This document shows positions 1 to 13,410 of a DNA stretch of 64,000 bases, in pieces (within the stretch, counting starts at the first letter, position 1; every line of letters starts with the position of its first letter). The notes beneath the pieces were generated by a model. The model searched no databases. It saw nothing but the letters and a program-made list of their open reading frames with translations, and was not told the DNA's origin. This DNA is from Trochalopteron elliotii (taxonomy: Eukaryota; Chordata; Aves; Passeriformes; Leiothrichidae). Location of the stretch: the NCBI GenBank assembly GCA_024734555.1, contig JANPWX010000437.1:2126268-2190267 (forward strand). The letters run 5' to 3'. A program made the position numbers and the translations under genes.

Positions 1-135
1 CGGGAGCGTCCCGCAAAGCTGAGGGAGTTTCTGAAGCTGGCAAGCAAAGAGCCAGGATCGTATGGACACTTAAGGAAGTGTGAGCAATCTCTCAGATGAT
101 AAATGGACACCTGCAGTGAGCAGGTTTTCCTCTTT
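1..135. other. Unassigned sequence before the first CR1
   Basis: This short stretch is not recognised. It opens with a small perfect inverted repeat (cggga, spacer gcg, tcccg) and three CpGs in the first 60 bases, which is CpG-rich for this window. It could be the edge of an older repeat or a retroviral internal fragment cut by the window start, but no defining motif is present. The CR1 3' end that follows starts near 136. Confidence 0.3.
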
Positions 136-610
136 CACAGAATCACAGACTGGTTAAGGTTGGAAGGGACCAGTGGGTCCTCTGGTCCAACTTCCCTGCT
201 TAAGCAGGGTTGCCCCAGAGCACATGGCACAGGACTGTGCCCAGATGGTCCATGAATATCTCACTGAGGGAAGCCACAATCTCTCTGGACTATCTGTTTC
301 AGTGTGTGGTCACTGCACAGTAAAGATTGTGGTTTCCCTCACTGAGCATCCTCATGTTCAGGTGGAACTTTTTGTGCATCAGGTTCTGCTGTTGCCTGTT
401 GTCCTATTGCCCAGCAGCACTGAGCAGAGCCTGGTCCTTCCTCTTGGCATCCCTCCTTCAGATACTGACAAACCTTCATAAGGTCTCCTCCCAGTTATCT
501 CAAGACTGAACAGGCCCAGCTCCCTCAGCCTTTACTTGTAAGACCAATGCTCAAGTCCTTGAATCATCTTTGTTGCCCCTCCATCCTTCCAGAACCTCTG
601 AACCTCCCTG
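136..610 (-). mobile_element. CR1 LINE, 3' fragment, antisense
   Basis: Read on the minus strand this is a 5'-truncated CR1 non-LTR retrotransposon. The plus strand begins with the complement of the CR1 3' tail (cacagaatcacag), followed by the motif ggttggaagggacc that marks the end of avian CR1 elements. It continues through the usual 3' part of the reverse-transcriptase region and the UTR until similarity fades near 610. The open frames at 173-481 and 327-509 lie antisense to the element and are not genes. No intact ORF2 remains, so the copy is a dead-on-arrival fragment. The precise truncation point is uncertain by some tens of bases. Confidence 0.93.
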
Positions 611-3600
611 AAAAAAACAGACAATCTTTGAGTAAGTGACAGCATGAAGGCATTTAGTTTGTGGAAAATGTCCTCACTTTCTGTTGATGAGAGTTTGCTG
701 CTTAATTTACTGTGACAAAGGAGCTGTTCTAAGGGGCTGGCATGCTTGGGTGTCTGGGGGCTGGTCAGAGATGGAAATATTGAGAAGGAATCAATCAGCT
801 TTTGCTAAATGCAAATGAAAACTATAAGAGAAACCCAATTGGGATGTTACAGAATATAAAGAGCAGAGATTTTTCAGTGGCTTCTCTTTTCGTGCTGGAA
901 ACTTGACACCCACAGAAGATCATTTTTTACCACAGATTTGACCTAGTTTTTATTGCTACAACTGTTCAGAAAACAGGAATGTCAGAATCAATTGCTGTAA
1001 TCTATTTTGGAAGGATCAAGTGGACAGAAAGCACTTAAAAAATGACATTACCTGTGTCTGAGTTGATGGCAATTGGAAACAAAGGATCTTGAATGTTTAT
1101 GGGTCAATGTTCTAGTGGATAAATCAGAAGCTGACAGGGTACTTAGCTGATATCAAATCACACTAGAGAACGGCATGACCTATGCCTTACCCACATACAA
1201 CACATAGGGAAAGCACTGCTGTACTGAGTGAATTTCAGTCTGAGTGACATATGCTGAAGGTCTCATGCTGCCAGTGTTAAAATGTACTTGGAATTTCAAA
1301 ATATTTAAAATGTCAATTTCTTAACTCAAGAAATGTTGCATCCAACACAGAGGAATTCTATATTAAACCTCACCTTGTCAGATGAAAAGGAATTGATTAC
1401 AGAACTAAAAATTAGCCATAGCTTAGGTATAACTGATAATGATTTGATCACATTTGATATGTGCAAACAGAATTAAGTCCAAGCCAATAATACATATACT
1501 TAATCCTTTGGAAGTGCTAATTTTATAAAGGTGAATACTATTATAAGGTAAGTCTGTCGGGAGAAGAAACTTAATCTGAAATGGGAGAATAGTAATTGGA
1601 AGTGGTTTAAGGGTGGTAGTGCAGATACCCACTCAGCCAGAATGCCACAACTATTTAGCAAACTAATGTTTGCTAAAAAGCCAGGGTGGTTTACAAAGCA
1701 AACATCTGCAAAACTGGAGAAAGAATGTGCTGTTGTTCATGTACACTGAAAGGCAGGAATTGTAGAAAATTGCTGTGGCAGGTAAAACGTTATGAGGGAA
1801 ATATACCTATGGTCAACTGAGTTAAAATGAGGAAATTGGAGGGTTTTTGGAAGTACAGAATATAGAAAACGATCTGAATAGTAAGACCTATTAAAACCTG
1901 AAGATGAGAGCTTAAACCTTAATCAGTGGCAAATTTCAAATGTTAAAGATACACATATTTGTTCTGTCATTTGGGAAGATGGCAGCTGATGTAATTGTAT
2001 TGTTAGTGTTAAAGAATTGTTTTCTATTCAAAGATGAGGGAAAATTGTTCAGTTACTGAAAGAAAACTGCCATTAAAGCCCTTGGAATGAACATGTCTAT
2101 CAATGTTCATATTCAGAAGTTCCTGAAACACTAAGACTTTTTTTAAGGAAGATGAAGCTAGTATTGTTCTAATACCTTAAAAGAATAAATGGGATAATTA
2201 TAGTTTACCAGTGTGACATTGATCAGGCAAAACAGACAATGTTGTTAATTCAGTTAACACATAATTTAAAACAAGAAAGATATTTCCAGTTACTGTGGGC
2301 TTCTGCTAAAATTCTATATATCCTGGCAGAAAAATAGAGCCTGGCAATCAGACTTTGCTGTCTTAATGAGGCTGCAGGTTTTGCTTAATGCTGTAATTTA
2401 ATTAGACTTCAGTCTAATTAGTAAAGCATCTGACTTACTATCATTTGGCTTTTTGGATTAAACACTTCAATGACACAATTGTTTGTATCCTGTACATAAA
2501 CTTACAAAGAAAACTTTTAAAAACTGAAAAAATAAACAGATTTAAAATTACTCTTAATATTCTGGAATGATATCTGAAGTACTTCACAAGCAGACATTTA
2601 CACCATGGCTACATCTCCTGTGTTAAACATATATAATTCATTTGACTTGGAAGCAAAGTAAGAATTTTTTTTATGGAGATGTGTTCAAAGGATCCTGCAT
2701 GCCAAACAATATGTAAGCTAGAGAGAACACTCTTTAGCAGAGAATCAAAGGCAGTCTACATCTCTATCGTAATATGAAGAGGCAGTAGCCTTTCTGTGGT
2801 TAAGGATGAAACCAACTCCTATTACAATCCTGTGTTCTAACACCAATTTAATTTGCCTAGAAATATTTGGCCTGCAAGTCCTGAAGGGAAAGGATGTCTG
2901 TCCATGGAAAAACAATTCAGTTGCTAGGACTTTTTTGTTCCTATCATTAGATTTGGTTTTCTCCCAATTCTATAAGCAAGGATAATGTCCAAGGAATGAC
3001 TATGTTTTATGGCAGGTGCTCTATGCAAAAACTGTGTGAAGAATTAATTTGTTTGGGAAAAGAATTGATTTCAGACATTGGCATATTCAAAACTGTAACC
3101 TAGAGGGGCAAAAAGTGCAATGTATTGATCATTATGAGTAGCTGGTACCTTTAGGAAGTATGTTTGTACTCTTTTAATGGTTAGATGGGAAAGGAAGTGC
3201 TGTGCTTAAATGTGGCAATGCCCAAAATTTACCAGGACATATCTGGATACTCCTGAATACTGAATACTTGAATACTGTTCATTAAAAAAATAAGTGCTTT
3301 GATTCCTGCCTACCTGTCCATCTTTGGTCTGGTAGTTCTGATTTTCCTGTTTCTTATCAACCTGTCCACTACACAAAAAAGCTTCAAACCTGAAGTGTCC
3401 CCAGTCCTTCACGTTGGAAGGGAGGGAAGAGGGAGAGGCTTGGTGAAAACTAAAGTATCATGGTGAAAAGTATGAAGAAAACAAAAAGGAAGAAAGGCCA
3501 AGTTGTTAAAAATACAAAACCAGGGAACTGGAGGGGGGCAACACTGAGGGTGCTGCCAGGCAGCAATCAGTGTACAAAGATTTTCTTGGCATTTGCCTGA

Positions 3601-6600
3601 GAGGACCTGATAAACTTAGTCATGAAAGTTGGAATTGCAAGTCATATAGCTTTCCAAAAGTCATGCTCTTAAGTCTTTATATCATGCCATTGTAAACCTT
3701 ATATTTTACATGCATTACAGACAAAAGTGCCCCAGCATGCACTTCATATGTTATGATAAAATGAAATTTATGCCACCAATATCTCCTCCTGGTTCTGTTT
3801 ACTTATTTCAGGTATTTTTATAGGTCTGCATCAGATGGATTTTCACCTACTGAAGCATTTGTAACATTGTCAACTGACTTGTTTGGCCTTCTTTTGAAAG
3901 CTGTCTAGAAAGATTTATATAAAAAGTTAATCAAACTACATCACTGACTCAGCTCATCAGTACAACTTTTTCATCACCATAACAATATCTCTGTGACATC
4001 TAGCTTATCATCATGAATTATGGGGTAAAGGATAAACAATCCATTAAGAAATTAAAGGCCCACAAAGGTGCAGTTTGATAAAGGATAAAAAAAACCCACG
4101 GGGTATGTATAATAAAATCTCTCTCCCCTGAAGAGTGGTTGTTATCTTCCTTTCATGAGCGTCAAAGACCTGGAGCTTCTCAGTGCCTCAGGCAACTGAG
4201 TTTGAAGGTCTCCTTCATGATTGAATAGGAAATTGTAATCAGAATTAGGTTATGACTGTTTATCCTATAGAGCATTTTAAAAAATGTTTTATGTGTAGAA
4301 CTGATATTAGTAACTAAGAGTAAAAGCCACTGTAATCACGTTTAGAAAACTCTACTGTATTTTCAGTATTCAGTGTGTGATTATCTGTTTATTCTGGTGT
4401 ATGTTGGGACAAGCTGTTCCATGGACAACTGAGCTAAATAGCTCTAATACAATAATTTGTATAGTCTTCATTCTGTAAGAAATGGAAGTCTGGGTAAAAG
4501 AGCAGTGATGTACAGATAAAGATGTCTTTACAACCCCAAGAGAAATAAGTTATTCTTAAATAAGTTTTCATTTCCTGAGACGAAATATGCAGCCAATATT
4601 CTAACTGTACAGCAATTAATTATGCCTTTCTTTATCCTAATTGAAGACAGCAGTATTTACAGCCTTTCAGACTCCTCTGAGTGAATTTCATGATTCTGCA
4701 TGTGGTATGGCTTGTGGCTGAATGAGAATCTAACCAAATCAAAGGAGGTACAATCAAAATGAATGACTGAAGTGATAACAGTGGAATTATCCTGTACAGT
4801 TCTGTTCCTTGTATGATAAATTATGCTTAAATTGGTGAAAAAAATGATTTGAGATAATAAGAAAGACTGCCAGGAAGAGAGGCTCATATTCAGCTGGCAG
4901 ACAAATTATTTTTTTTCTCCAGTAAGCTGAAACTCCAAAGTTTTGCACTTGGCCCCTGAAGATTGTTTGCTCTTAATTGCTATTAAACTCTTCTTTCATT
5001 ATCATTTTCTAGTTCTGGTCAGACCCATTGATTGCATCTCATCTAAAACACTGATAGAGGCAACAGCAATTATTTACAGATCCCATTTTTGGATGGAGCC
5101 CAGCCCTGAGACCTGTGTGTAAATGATAAACAGCAAACAACAACATGCTAACTATGGAGAACAGATGTCTTTTGAGGTTGGCAGATGTAAAATTCTCTTT
5201 CTAGATGACTTCTGGAACACTGTCAGTGGCAGCCAGCATTGCCTTTGGCCTGTCCTCTGTTAGCCCATGATTTCTAGGATGTGTTCAGATGGGGGAGTAC
5301 CCAGCAGAGGCTCACCTACATTTTAAAGGCTTACCTATAGAGGTTTATAACTTGAAGCAGCAGGAGTGAAAAGGCATGGAAAGGTCACGTCTAGGAAAAT
5401 AATGTGCTATTCTTACATAGTCTAAGGCAACACTTAGGTGTGTCATGCTAGAGATAATTCAAATCCTTTGGGTTCTGTAGGTCTGGTGATTAATGGATGT
5501 TCATGTTCTACTGTGTAAACTCTTCTATCTATAAGGCTAAGAAATGTTGCTCCTTTTTTGGTAGAGTAGGTGTTTAAATTGAACTTTAGACACTTTGGGG
5601 GTGAAAAGCACTTTGTAAGCATTCCCTTCCACATCCAGTACTGCTGTGTGCCTACCTCCAAACGTGAAATTAGTCATTGAGATAAACCTGTCCATTGTAC
5701 TACAGAACTGTGTCATAGTGTCCATACCAAATTATTTTGTGGAAGTTTCTCATATATTAGATTGTTGTTATTAACCAGACACAAAAGTGATACTGAAATT
5801 ACAATGGAGGCCATTTTAACATTCCCTATCAGTGACATAAATATAGGCTTCATTTATTAATTGTATCTGATTAGCCACAAGGCAAACATTTAATTAAACC
5901 GTGGGAGACAATAACATTGCACATAAATTATCCATTTAAGAGCACATAGGTCTTTATATTTCATTAAAAATTGTTTAACCAATAACAACACATCTTAAGT
6001 TCAATCTGTATTTGCACAGATTTGAAGTCAGATAATTCCCTAGTGCATTGCTGGGGTTTTTTTTTTCAGACACTTATTTCTTGATGTGTTTTGATTTGTA
6101 TTTACTTACCGTTTGTTCATGCTGTTTTCCTGATTAGTCAGACTGTCACTCAAATCAGTCCTACCAAATTATTTACTTATAATATTATTAATGAAATATT
6201 ATTAATGAAATAATAAGATTATTTCAAAATAGTCTAAAAGATATGTTAGGTGCTCATGGGACTCAGAAAAGCAAAAATCCAAACAAATATGATGTATTAT
6301 TGCTATAAATTGAAGGCTTCTCTTTTGAATTATTTTTGTCCAATGCAGCTATTTTCTGTTCTTCTAGCACTGAGATTTTTTTTCCCTGCAAGAATATATG
6401 CTTATTGTTTTCTATGTTTTTCTGAATTCTGGCATATTATATTAAATGTACTTTTAGATTCAAGTAGCAAGATGACTGCTTAAGAAACTGTTATATTAGT
6501 CAAAAATTCAGTTTTCCACAGAAGCCCCCTACTTTCCATGAGTTTGAGAAGATCATTATCTGCTCTGCGAAGTAACTTTAAGAACTGAGAACACCTTTAA

Positions 6601-7076
6601 AACATTTGTGGTCAACCATGAGCTTTGTGGGCAGGTCATTTTTCTTCAGCATGTTTTCTACCCAGAACATTTTCTAAATATTGTAGACTTAGGCAAAGAT
6701 ATCTGACAAGTAGTTGAGGGGGGAAAAAAAACCCACCCTGATTAAAATGGTTTATATAATGTATCAGACTGATTCTTACTTAATGTAATTAATCAGACTT
6801 AGAGCCCAACCTCAAAGTTACAAGAACTTGATACTAAGTTCTATGTCTCTATCCTGTGACAGTGTATAAGGAGCACAGGGAAGTGTGATGTGAGGTGTAC
6901 TTGATTTTCCCCCAGTGTGTTTATATTTACATTAAAAAATTACGAAAGTATCAAACAAATATTTGTATCTCAAAGATTGCAGATATTTTCTGGAAATAAG
7001 TCGAAGGATATTCCTATAAATGTTAATGCCAGCTCATATGCCTGCCACCTTCTTTACCTGGCTTTTATCTCTGTAG
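611..7076. other. AT-rich unique DNA without a supported gene
   Basis: About 6.5 kb with no convincing gene or recent repeat. It contains A and T runs, a perfect 14-bp tandem duplication at 6181-6208, and two A8-CCC tracts (4087 and 6724). A strong acceptor at 3811 (pyrimidine tract then ttatttcag) opens onto a short hydrophilic frame but has no good donor, so it is not called. Open frames here encode F/L/C/S-rich peptides as expected for random AT-rich sequence. Confidence 0.6.
6181..6208. repeat. Perfect 14-bp tandem duplication
   Basis: The unit aatattattaatga is present twice head to tail without mismatch, followed by a partial third copy (aataata). The AT content and small size fit replication slippage. 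Confidence 0.9.
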
Positions 7077-7192
7077 GCAATACTAGAGCAGGGATCTTGC
7101 CTCTCTGTTTTCAAGGTGTCTTATTTATAGGAGTACAGGGAAAACAGATTCTGCTTAATTGTGGGATGAAAGCACTTGTGAAAATCAGTCTG
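7077..7192 (+). CDS. Candidate internal exon, unknown protein (weak)
   Basis: A good acceptor (ggcttttatctctgtag) precedes 116 bases and an acceptable donor (CTG followed by gtgagg). One frame is fully open: two leading bases, then 38 codons, ending on a codon boundary. It begins NTRAGILPLCFQG and ends ALVKISL. The same frame continues on both sides as a 106-codon open frame (6917-7237), so openness alone is not evidence. It is listed because its exit phase (0) matches the entry phase of the candidate at 13411. No domain is recognised. It could equally be a chance pairing of splice-like signals. Confidence 0.15.
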
Positions 7193-8673
7193 GTGAGGTA
7201 TTACCAATGCTCTGCAAATAATTACTTCTTCTACTAAGACATTGAAACTAGACAAGCTACCCTGTAATGAAACTTTTCTTAAAAAATTGCTGAACTTAAG
7301 TAAATGAGCACCACTGAGGGAGCCAGTATGATTGAATGTTAGAGATGAGCCCTCTAATATCCCAAGCTAGCCTATTTCCCTTCAGGTTTAGGAATAGGCT
7401 CTGTGACATTCTTAACCAGTTGGGTTTTTTTCTCTTTTCCCATTTTATTTTTGATTTGTAAAGAAGAGGATAAAAAAAAGAAATCTAGAAATCAATTATC
7501 AAATAAAAGCAAGCAGACAAAATAACCACAGAATAACCCAAAAGCTGAAATGCAGTAGATTTGCACAACTGCCTGTGAAGTTAAATGTAGGTTACTACAT
7601 TCATCTACAAAGATATTTAGATGGCAAATGGAAAGTAACTGCTGTGAAGCACATCACATTCATATATAATTGAAGTACCCGAGAGTAAAATACTGAGGAA
7701 CAATAGGTGACAACTGATAAAAACAAGAGAAGAAATATAAAACAGGATACAAAACTCTGGGGAGTACAGATAATATCTAACACAGAATGAAGAATCTACA
7801 ATAACTGTATCTAAATTACCAGATAATACCAAAAAAAAAAAATAAAACAACTGAACTGATAAAGCCAGAGAATTTAGTGAAGTGCTGCTGTTGGAATGAT
7901 ACTTTAGTGGAATAAGAAACATTTGCTTGATTTTCTTCACTACCACGCAAAGAAGAGGAAGATTTTTGCCTGCAAGATGTCCAGAACAGGGAAACAGGAT
8001 TTTCCCAGCAGAAACCACAGGCTTCACTCATTCTTTATGGGTCTGCCTCAAAACAAAGTGTTCACAGATGAAGGTGATACTTTTTGTCCCTCAGTCTGCC
8101 GGGATGTCCAAGTGTAACTCAAGTTAATACTAGTCCAGTCTAGCCTTACCCTTATTTTTCCTGCATATCTGGTCAAAGTAAAATCTTTTGGAGAGTGAAG
8201 CAGAAGACAGCAGCTGGAAATGACAGTTTAGGGCCATAAATCTTGAAAAAAGCATTATCACTATGCTAAGAGCAGACTTGGGTTTACATGCAGTTGCAAT
8301 AGGCTTTGACGTAAATGCCTTTGTCTTGTGGTGGCCGCAAGGCCCAAACTGTTGGGTCACATTCTCCCTTAAATGTGAAACAGATGTTTGTGCCAGTTTC
8401 TCATGAATGTTTATTGAGAACAGATGTTCTTGGCATTCTTCCACAGACAAACTTCACACTATTGTAATTGTAGTACACATCTGTCTAGCATTTTTACACC
8501 ACAGTTTCCTCAGATGCAGAGAATTCAGGCATGTTGTCTATCTTGCTCTATCCTGACCATCATTTTCCACAAATTTACAGGTGCTGTGAATTTTAAATCT
8601 CTTACTCAGCTCCAGAGAGGATGGTGCTAAGGGCAGCTTTTCTTGGGACTTGACCATGAATTCAAAACCTTCA

Positions 8674-9186
8674 TAATGTGGAGTACTGAACACAGTTCTG
8701 GTACTGCTAACATAAGAAGGACATGGAACTGTTGGAGAATGTCCAGAGGAAGGACATCAAGTTGATAAGAGGACTGGAACACCTCTCCTGTGAAGACAGG
8801 CTGAGAAAATTTGGGCCCTTCAGTCTGCAGAAGAGAAAGTTGTGTGGAGATCTTGTAGCAACTTTCCAGGCTACAGCAGAGCTACAGGAAAGCCAGAGAG
8901 GGACTCTCTGGTAGGAACTGCAGTGGTAGGGAATTTAGAAAATTTATGGAAAATTAGGCTAGATCTTAGGAAAAAATTCTTTACAGTGAGGGTAGTGATA
9001 CACTGGCACGGGGTGCCCAGAGAAGCTGTGAATGCCCCATCCCTGGAAGCGTTCAAGACCAGGTTAGATAAGGCCTTGAGCAACCTGGTCTGGTGGAAGA
9101 TGTCCCAGCCTATGGCCATGGGGTGGAATTAGGTGATCTTTAAGGCTCATTCCAAGCCATAACATTCTATGTTTCTATGATTCTGT
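8674..9186 (+). mobile_element. CR1 LINE, 3' fragment, sense
   Basis: A plus-strand CR1 fragment of about 510 bp. It runs from the reverse-transcriptase C-terminal region (gtactgaacacagttctgg, then the ggctgagaaaatttggg block) through the 3' UTR (gtgagggtagtgatacactgg; ggaagcgttcaagaccagg; gagcaacctggtctggtgg) to the octamer tail attctatgtttctatgattctg. Reading-frame breaks are present and no full ORF survives. Open frames at 8723-8914, 8842-9132 and 8871-9119 (minus) are remnants or shadows of this element. It was inserted in the opposite orientation to the copy at 136-610. Confidence 0.94.
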
Positions 9187-11693
9187 AGCAACCCATTACC
9201 TTTATGTGGTAACAGCATCAGTTTCAGCTTTGTCCTGAGTGTTGCCAGATAGATGTTCTTACAGTGAGATTAATGATAATTTCTTTGAACAATGTTATTT
9301 AAACAGTTTGAGCTAAGCACATGGGAACAAGCTGAACTGAAATTGTAGTTTAGTAACAAGGCCCAGCTGGGAGATGGATTATGGCAATAGTAAAGACAAT
9401 AATTTGAGTTTACTGCAAGAAAGATTGGAAACTCATGTCCATAATGAACTTCAACATTAACTCCTCCTGGATGATACACTGTAATGTCAGCATCTATCTG
9501 TCCTTGGTGTTGGATTTTTTGAGAGGAATTTCTGGTCTCCAGAACCCAGTATGGAGGATTCAGCCAAGATGCTTGTGCTTTGCAGAACCAGTCTTCTCTG
9601 CCATAACAAACTAAATAAAGTCAGGGTTAAGAACCTTGTATAATATAGGTTTATAAGGACCTACATTGTAATCTTATAACCTTCTAATTTTGTAATTTTA
9701 ATAGCTGCCTTCTTGTCCACCCTGTGAACTTTGCCTCTGAACTCTCCTCAAGGCCTTGTAGTTAATCCTTGCCCTCTTCAACCTGAGCAGAGTTCAGGCA
9801 CTGCTTTTTGGCCTCTGTACTCAGCCTTACCATGCAGCTTCCCTGTCCTGCACACTCCCCTGAGAACTGGGTTCCTGCTGTCCAACCAGGAAAGACTTTA
9901 CAAAGACAAGCTCCCCAGGAGCCATCAGGAATTTCTTTCTTTTCTCACTTGCAAATTAATTGGGAAAGGTTCTTAAAATGTCATAGCAGAGAAATGTGGT
10001 GACTGAAGTATATGAAACACAGGCATTATAGAGATCCTGCCTTGGTTTTAACAATGCAAAGAGCTGAAAAAAATGGTGTGAGATACAGGCAGCTGCCTGG
10101 CTTGTTTCTGAAGAGCTGGCGATTCTCCTTCCTTGTGCCTTGTGTTTTCCTTCAAGTATTGGTGTTTCTTTCCCTCATTTACAGCTAAATTTTTGTTTTT
10201 CTAGAGCTCATAGCAACATGGACCTTCTCCCTAAAAGAGCAGTCCTTTGTTTTTGCTGTCCTTATCTTATGATATTTTTCTCAGTATTTTACAGTGTCTT
10301 TTGAAGAGGGACAAAATGCTGTATCCATACAGATAGGGAGTAGGGAAACAGAGCAGCACAACACACAGAAACACTGGCAGGCATGCCCAGAAAAGAAGGT
10401 TATACAGCTTATGACACAGTCATATCCATGAGGAAGGGAAGCGAAAATAACATATTTTGTTCTTCCCAGGAAAGGTTTAGTCAAGAAACATCCATCTCAG
10501 ATCACTTATTTACATACATGAAGACACATCATGACACCACATACAATGTCTAGTAAAAGCAGTGGCAAAGGTAGGATATCAACAAAAAATTGCAGATGGT
10601 TTATAAAATAAAGTGAAGAAAAATTCATTAAAAATGAAATAAAATGAAAATCACACATCTGTTCTTACACAGTCACTGATCACTTCATGGAAAAATTTTG
10701 ATTTAAATTTTTTAAGTCTTTGCAGAGTATCTGTTTCATTTGTAAGTGAAGAAGCTCTAATCAAATCTGCCACTCAGTCTTAAAAGATTCTGTTCAGTCA
10801 AACAGTTTCTTATCCAAAAATCTTGTACTTATTTTAAAAGGTGAAATAATCTCTCACTATTATAGGGCAAATACCTGGCAGGTTAGAAAAACAGTGAAGC
10901 AAGTCTTCAGAAAAATTTACTTTCAGTTTATATCTTTGAAGCTGCCAGCTGTATTTTCAGTAATTGTTAATAATGTATTGTTGAATAAATAGACATGCTA
11001 TACTTTTTTATGTTTCCATAAAAGTTGAAGTATAGGATAAATATACTTGATAATTGTATGTATCATTTGAAAGGAAATTTGATTAACTATTGTTAATTTT
11101 CCTGTGGGTTAAAAAAGTTTTGGGATTGAAAATTATGTGTACCTGCACAAATCAAGCATTTCTCCTCCTTTAAAAAAAAAAAATCTACAGGATTTCTGTA
11201 ATAATGATTTCAGACACTCTAAGTAATAAGAGTAATACTGCAGTTTGCAGTAATTAGTAGAATATGGTATTTTATAAAAGTGGCACTTCATATTTCACCC
11301 AGTAAAACCCAGTTATTCATATTTTAGAATTAATGTGCTGTAAGGTAAAAAGGTAAATAATAAAGTGCAAAGATACAATTATGCAGATAGAGAAACAAGT
11401 GTGAAAATCTAGACTTCCCTGTCTATATTTATATAATCGATATACAGTTGCCTTTCAGCATGTTGTTATTATAAATGAGTGAGGAAGACATCAGATTTTT
11501 CTGGATGTGGATCTTACTACTAAGGCAGAAAGTGGTAGTTAATGCTGCAAAACAGAACTTCACACCAGGAAGAATATGTGGATCTAAAGTGCTAAATGCA
11601 AAACATTGAGTATTACAGAGTGGTTTTATTCTTTAATAGACATCTGAGTTATAATTTGTAATTAGTAATCATTGGTCTAACTATTTTTGCTTG
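9187..11693. other. Unique DNA between CR1 and the LTR
   Basis: No gene is supported. A pyrimidine-rich stretch lies near 9700-9980, and several strong acceptor-like tracts occur near 10.1-10.3 kb (for example tttgtttttctag at 10204), but none is paired with a good donor and an open frame. The remainder is AT-rich unique sequence. Confidence 0.6.
11689..11693. repeat. Target-site duplication, left copy
   Basis: The five bases gcttg directly before the LTR match four of five bases of gcctg at 12229-12233 directly after it. The single C/T difference is the expected kind of decay for an old insertion. Confidence 0.65.
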
Positions 11694-12228
11694 TGTCATC
11701 ATTTAACCCCCAGCCCCAGGCAGCCCCTTGCTTACTCCCCCACCAGCAGGACTGGGGAGAGAATTGAAAAGGTAAAAGTTGGAAAACTCATGGGTTGAGA
11801 TAAAGAGAGTTTAACAGGGAAAGCAAAACCCACAAAAAGCAAAGAACAAAACAAGGAATTAATTTTCTGCTTTCTATGGACAGGCAGATTCACTCATCTC
11901 CAGGAGAGCAGGAACCCATCACAGGTCACAGGTGACTTGGGAAGATAAACATCCAAAGATCATCACTCCAAACATTGCCAACTTCCTTGTCCCCCCCCCC
12001 CGCCGTTTATCTAGTGAGCATAATGCCACATGGTCTGGAACATCCCTTTGGTCAGTTGGGGTCACCTGTCCTGCCTGTGTCTCTTCTCACCTTCCCACAC
12101 CCTCTTGCCAGCGTAGCAGCAGAAAACATCTCCACATTATCTACCCTGTGTTCAGCACAAATCCAGAGTACAGATCCATACCAGCCACTGGGAAGAACAT
12201 AAACCCTGCTGCAGCCAAAGCCAGCACA
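11694..12228 (-). mobile_element. Solo LTR of an ERVL-like endogenous retrovirus
   Basis: A 535-bp solo long terminal repeat in antisense orientation. On the plus strand it begins tgtcatcatttaaccccc and ends aaagccagcaca, so on its own strand it starts TGTG and ends CA. Landmarks include the cccttgcttactccccc block, the conserved tgggttgagataaagag block that carries the polyadenylation-like site, a purine/CA-rich region, an 11-base C run at 11991, and the ccctttggtcagttggggtc block. The flanks give an imperfect 5-bp target duplication, gcttg before and gcctg after, which fits the 5-bp duplications of ERVL-type elements. No gag, pol or env remains and no partner LTR is seen, so this is a recombination remnant. 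Open frames at 11932-12375 and 12052-12330 arise from it. The family name is from recognition, not a search. Confidence 0.88.
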
Positions 12229-12233
12229 GCCTG
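12229..12233. repeat. Target-site duplication, right copy
   Basis: The five bases gcctg follow the LTR terminus and pair with gcttg at 11689-11693. One mismatch is present. Confidence 0.65.
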
Positions 12234-13410
12234 GCTCACAAACACAGCTTTCCACGCTGCCCCTGTGATTTCCATTTGCTATTGCCACAAGTGTTGCAGT
12301 ATTTGTTGCATTGGTAACAGCCAACTTCACATGAGGATACGTTTTTCAAATGTCATTCTGGGAATAAAATACTGATCCCACTGCATGTTTTCCCTCCCAG
12401 GATTAGCTGGTGTTTGTTCAGGTTCAGTGTTGAGATGAGAAATATTTATTCTGGTGGTGAGTAGGTCTAGGTCATAATCTTTGTAGAAGATCAAACACTT
12501 GAATGCTGTAATGTATTTTCATTGTTGTAATTGATTTACTTCAGAGTAAATCAGGCAGTAAAATCTGCAGCTGTGATTTGCTTTTGAGTGCACAACATGA
12601 TTTAAGTTATCATACGACCATAGTTAAGGTTACAGCTGCAAGTTAGTCTAAAATAATGTCCCAGATGTCTTTACATCTAAGAGCTTTCTACACTGATAAG
12701 AGAATTCTTGAACGCATTGCTTGCTTTTGCATACAATTTTTTTGTACTTCAAATGATTCTGCATCTTTCCTCTACATATGGCCATGGTATTTTAGTCATT
12801 TTCTTTTCAAGTATTAGCATCTTAAGTGGAATAAAGAGCTGATGTCAGGTGTCAGTTTGCATCTCCTTTTTTGATTCCAGTCTTGTGCTCTGATTCAGGC
12901 ATTCCCACTGCTTATTCCAGTTACATCTTTTGAACTTCCTGTTCCCATATAGATAATTGGGTATCTTGCACAGTCTTTTTCTAGACAGAATAAATGTGCC
13001 TCTTTTGGGTTATAAGTACAGTCTCTGGTCAGGTTTTATGCAGTATTTATGCACATCTTTCCGGAAAGATTATTTTGATGCTAATTTAGGCCACTGAAGA
13101 GCACAGTGAGCCATCATCAGTAAATTAAAACCTGTAGACCAATCAGATCTGTTATTTCATATCTTTCAGAATGGTGACAACCAAATGAGGCGTGAATAAT
13201 GCACCTATTGCCCTCCCCACCCCCAGCCCTTCTCAAATCTTGTCAGTTACAGACAAGTTCGCAATTTTTATGGTTTCATTTCTGTGAACTCTCCCAGAGT
13301 TCATCTATTTATGAAGTGGCAGGTACTTCTGGAAAGTAGGTATTGATGTAATATGTAAGAGTAAGAGATAAGATCTTGAGACACACAACTTTTCCCACTT
13401 TATTTTCCAG
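12234..13410. other. Unique DNA downstream of the LTR
   Basis: No gene or recognised repeat is visible. A strong acceptor tract ends at 12898 (tgctctgattcag), but every frame after it closes before a credible donor. Confidence 0.55.

Noticed and set aside
173..509. Two open frames near the window start
   Set aside because: They lie antisense to a CR1 element.
7617..8027. 136-codon minus-strand open frame
   Set aside because: The peptide is dominated by L, F, S and V runs with no organised membrane protein pattern, and an A12 run crosses it.
8723..9132. Open frames at 8.7-9.1 kb
   Set aside because: They are remnants or shadows of a CR1 element, with no intact ORF2.
11932..12375. 147-codon plus-strand open frame
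   Set aside because: It lies mostly in the antisense strand of the solo LTR and includes its C run; it is a by-product of the repeat.
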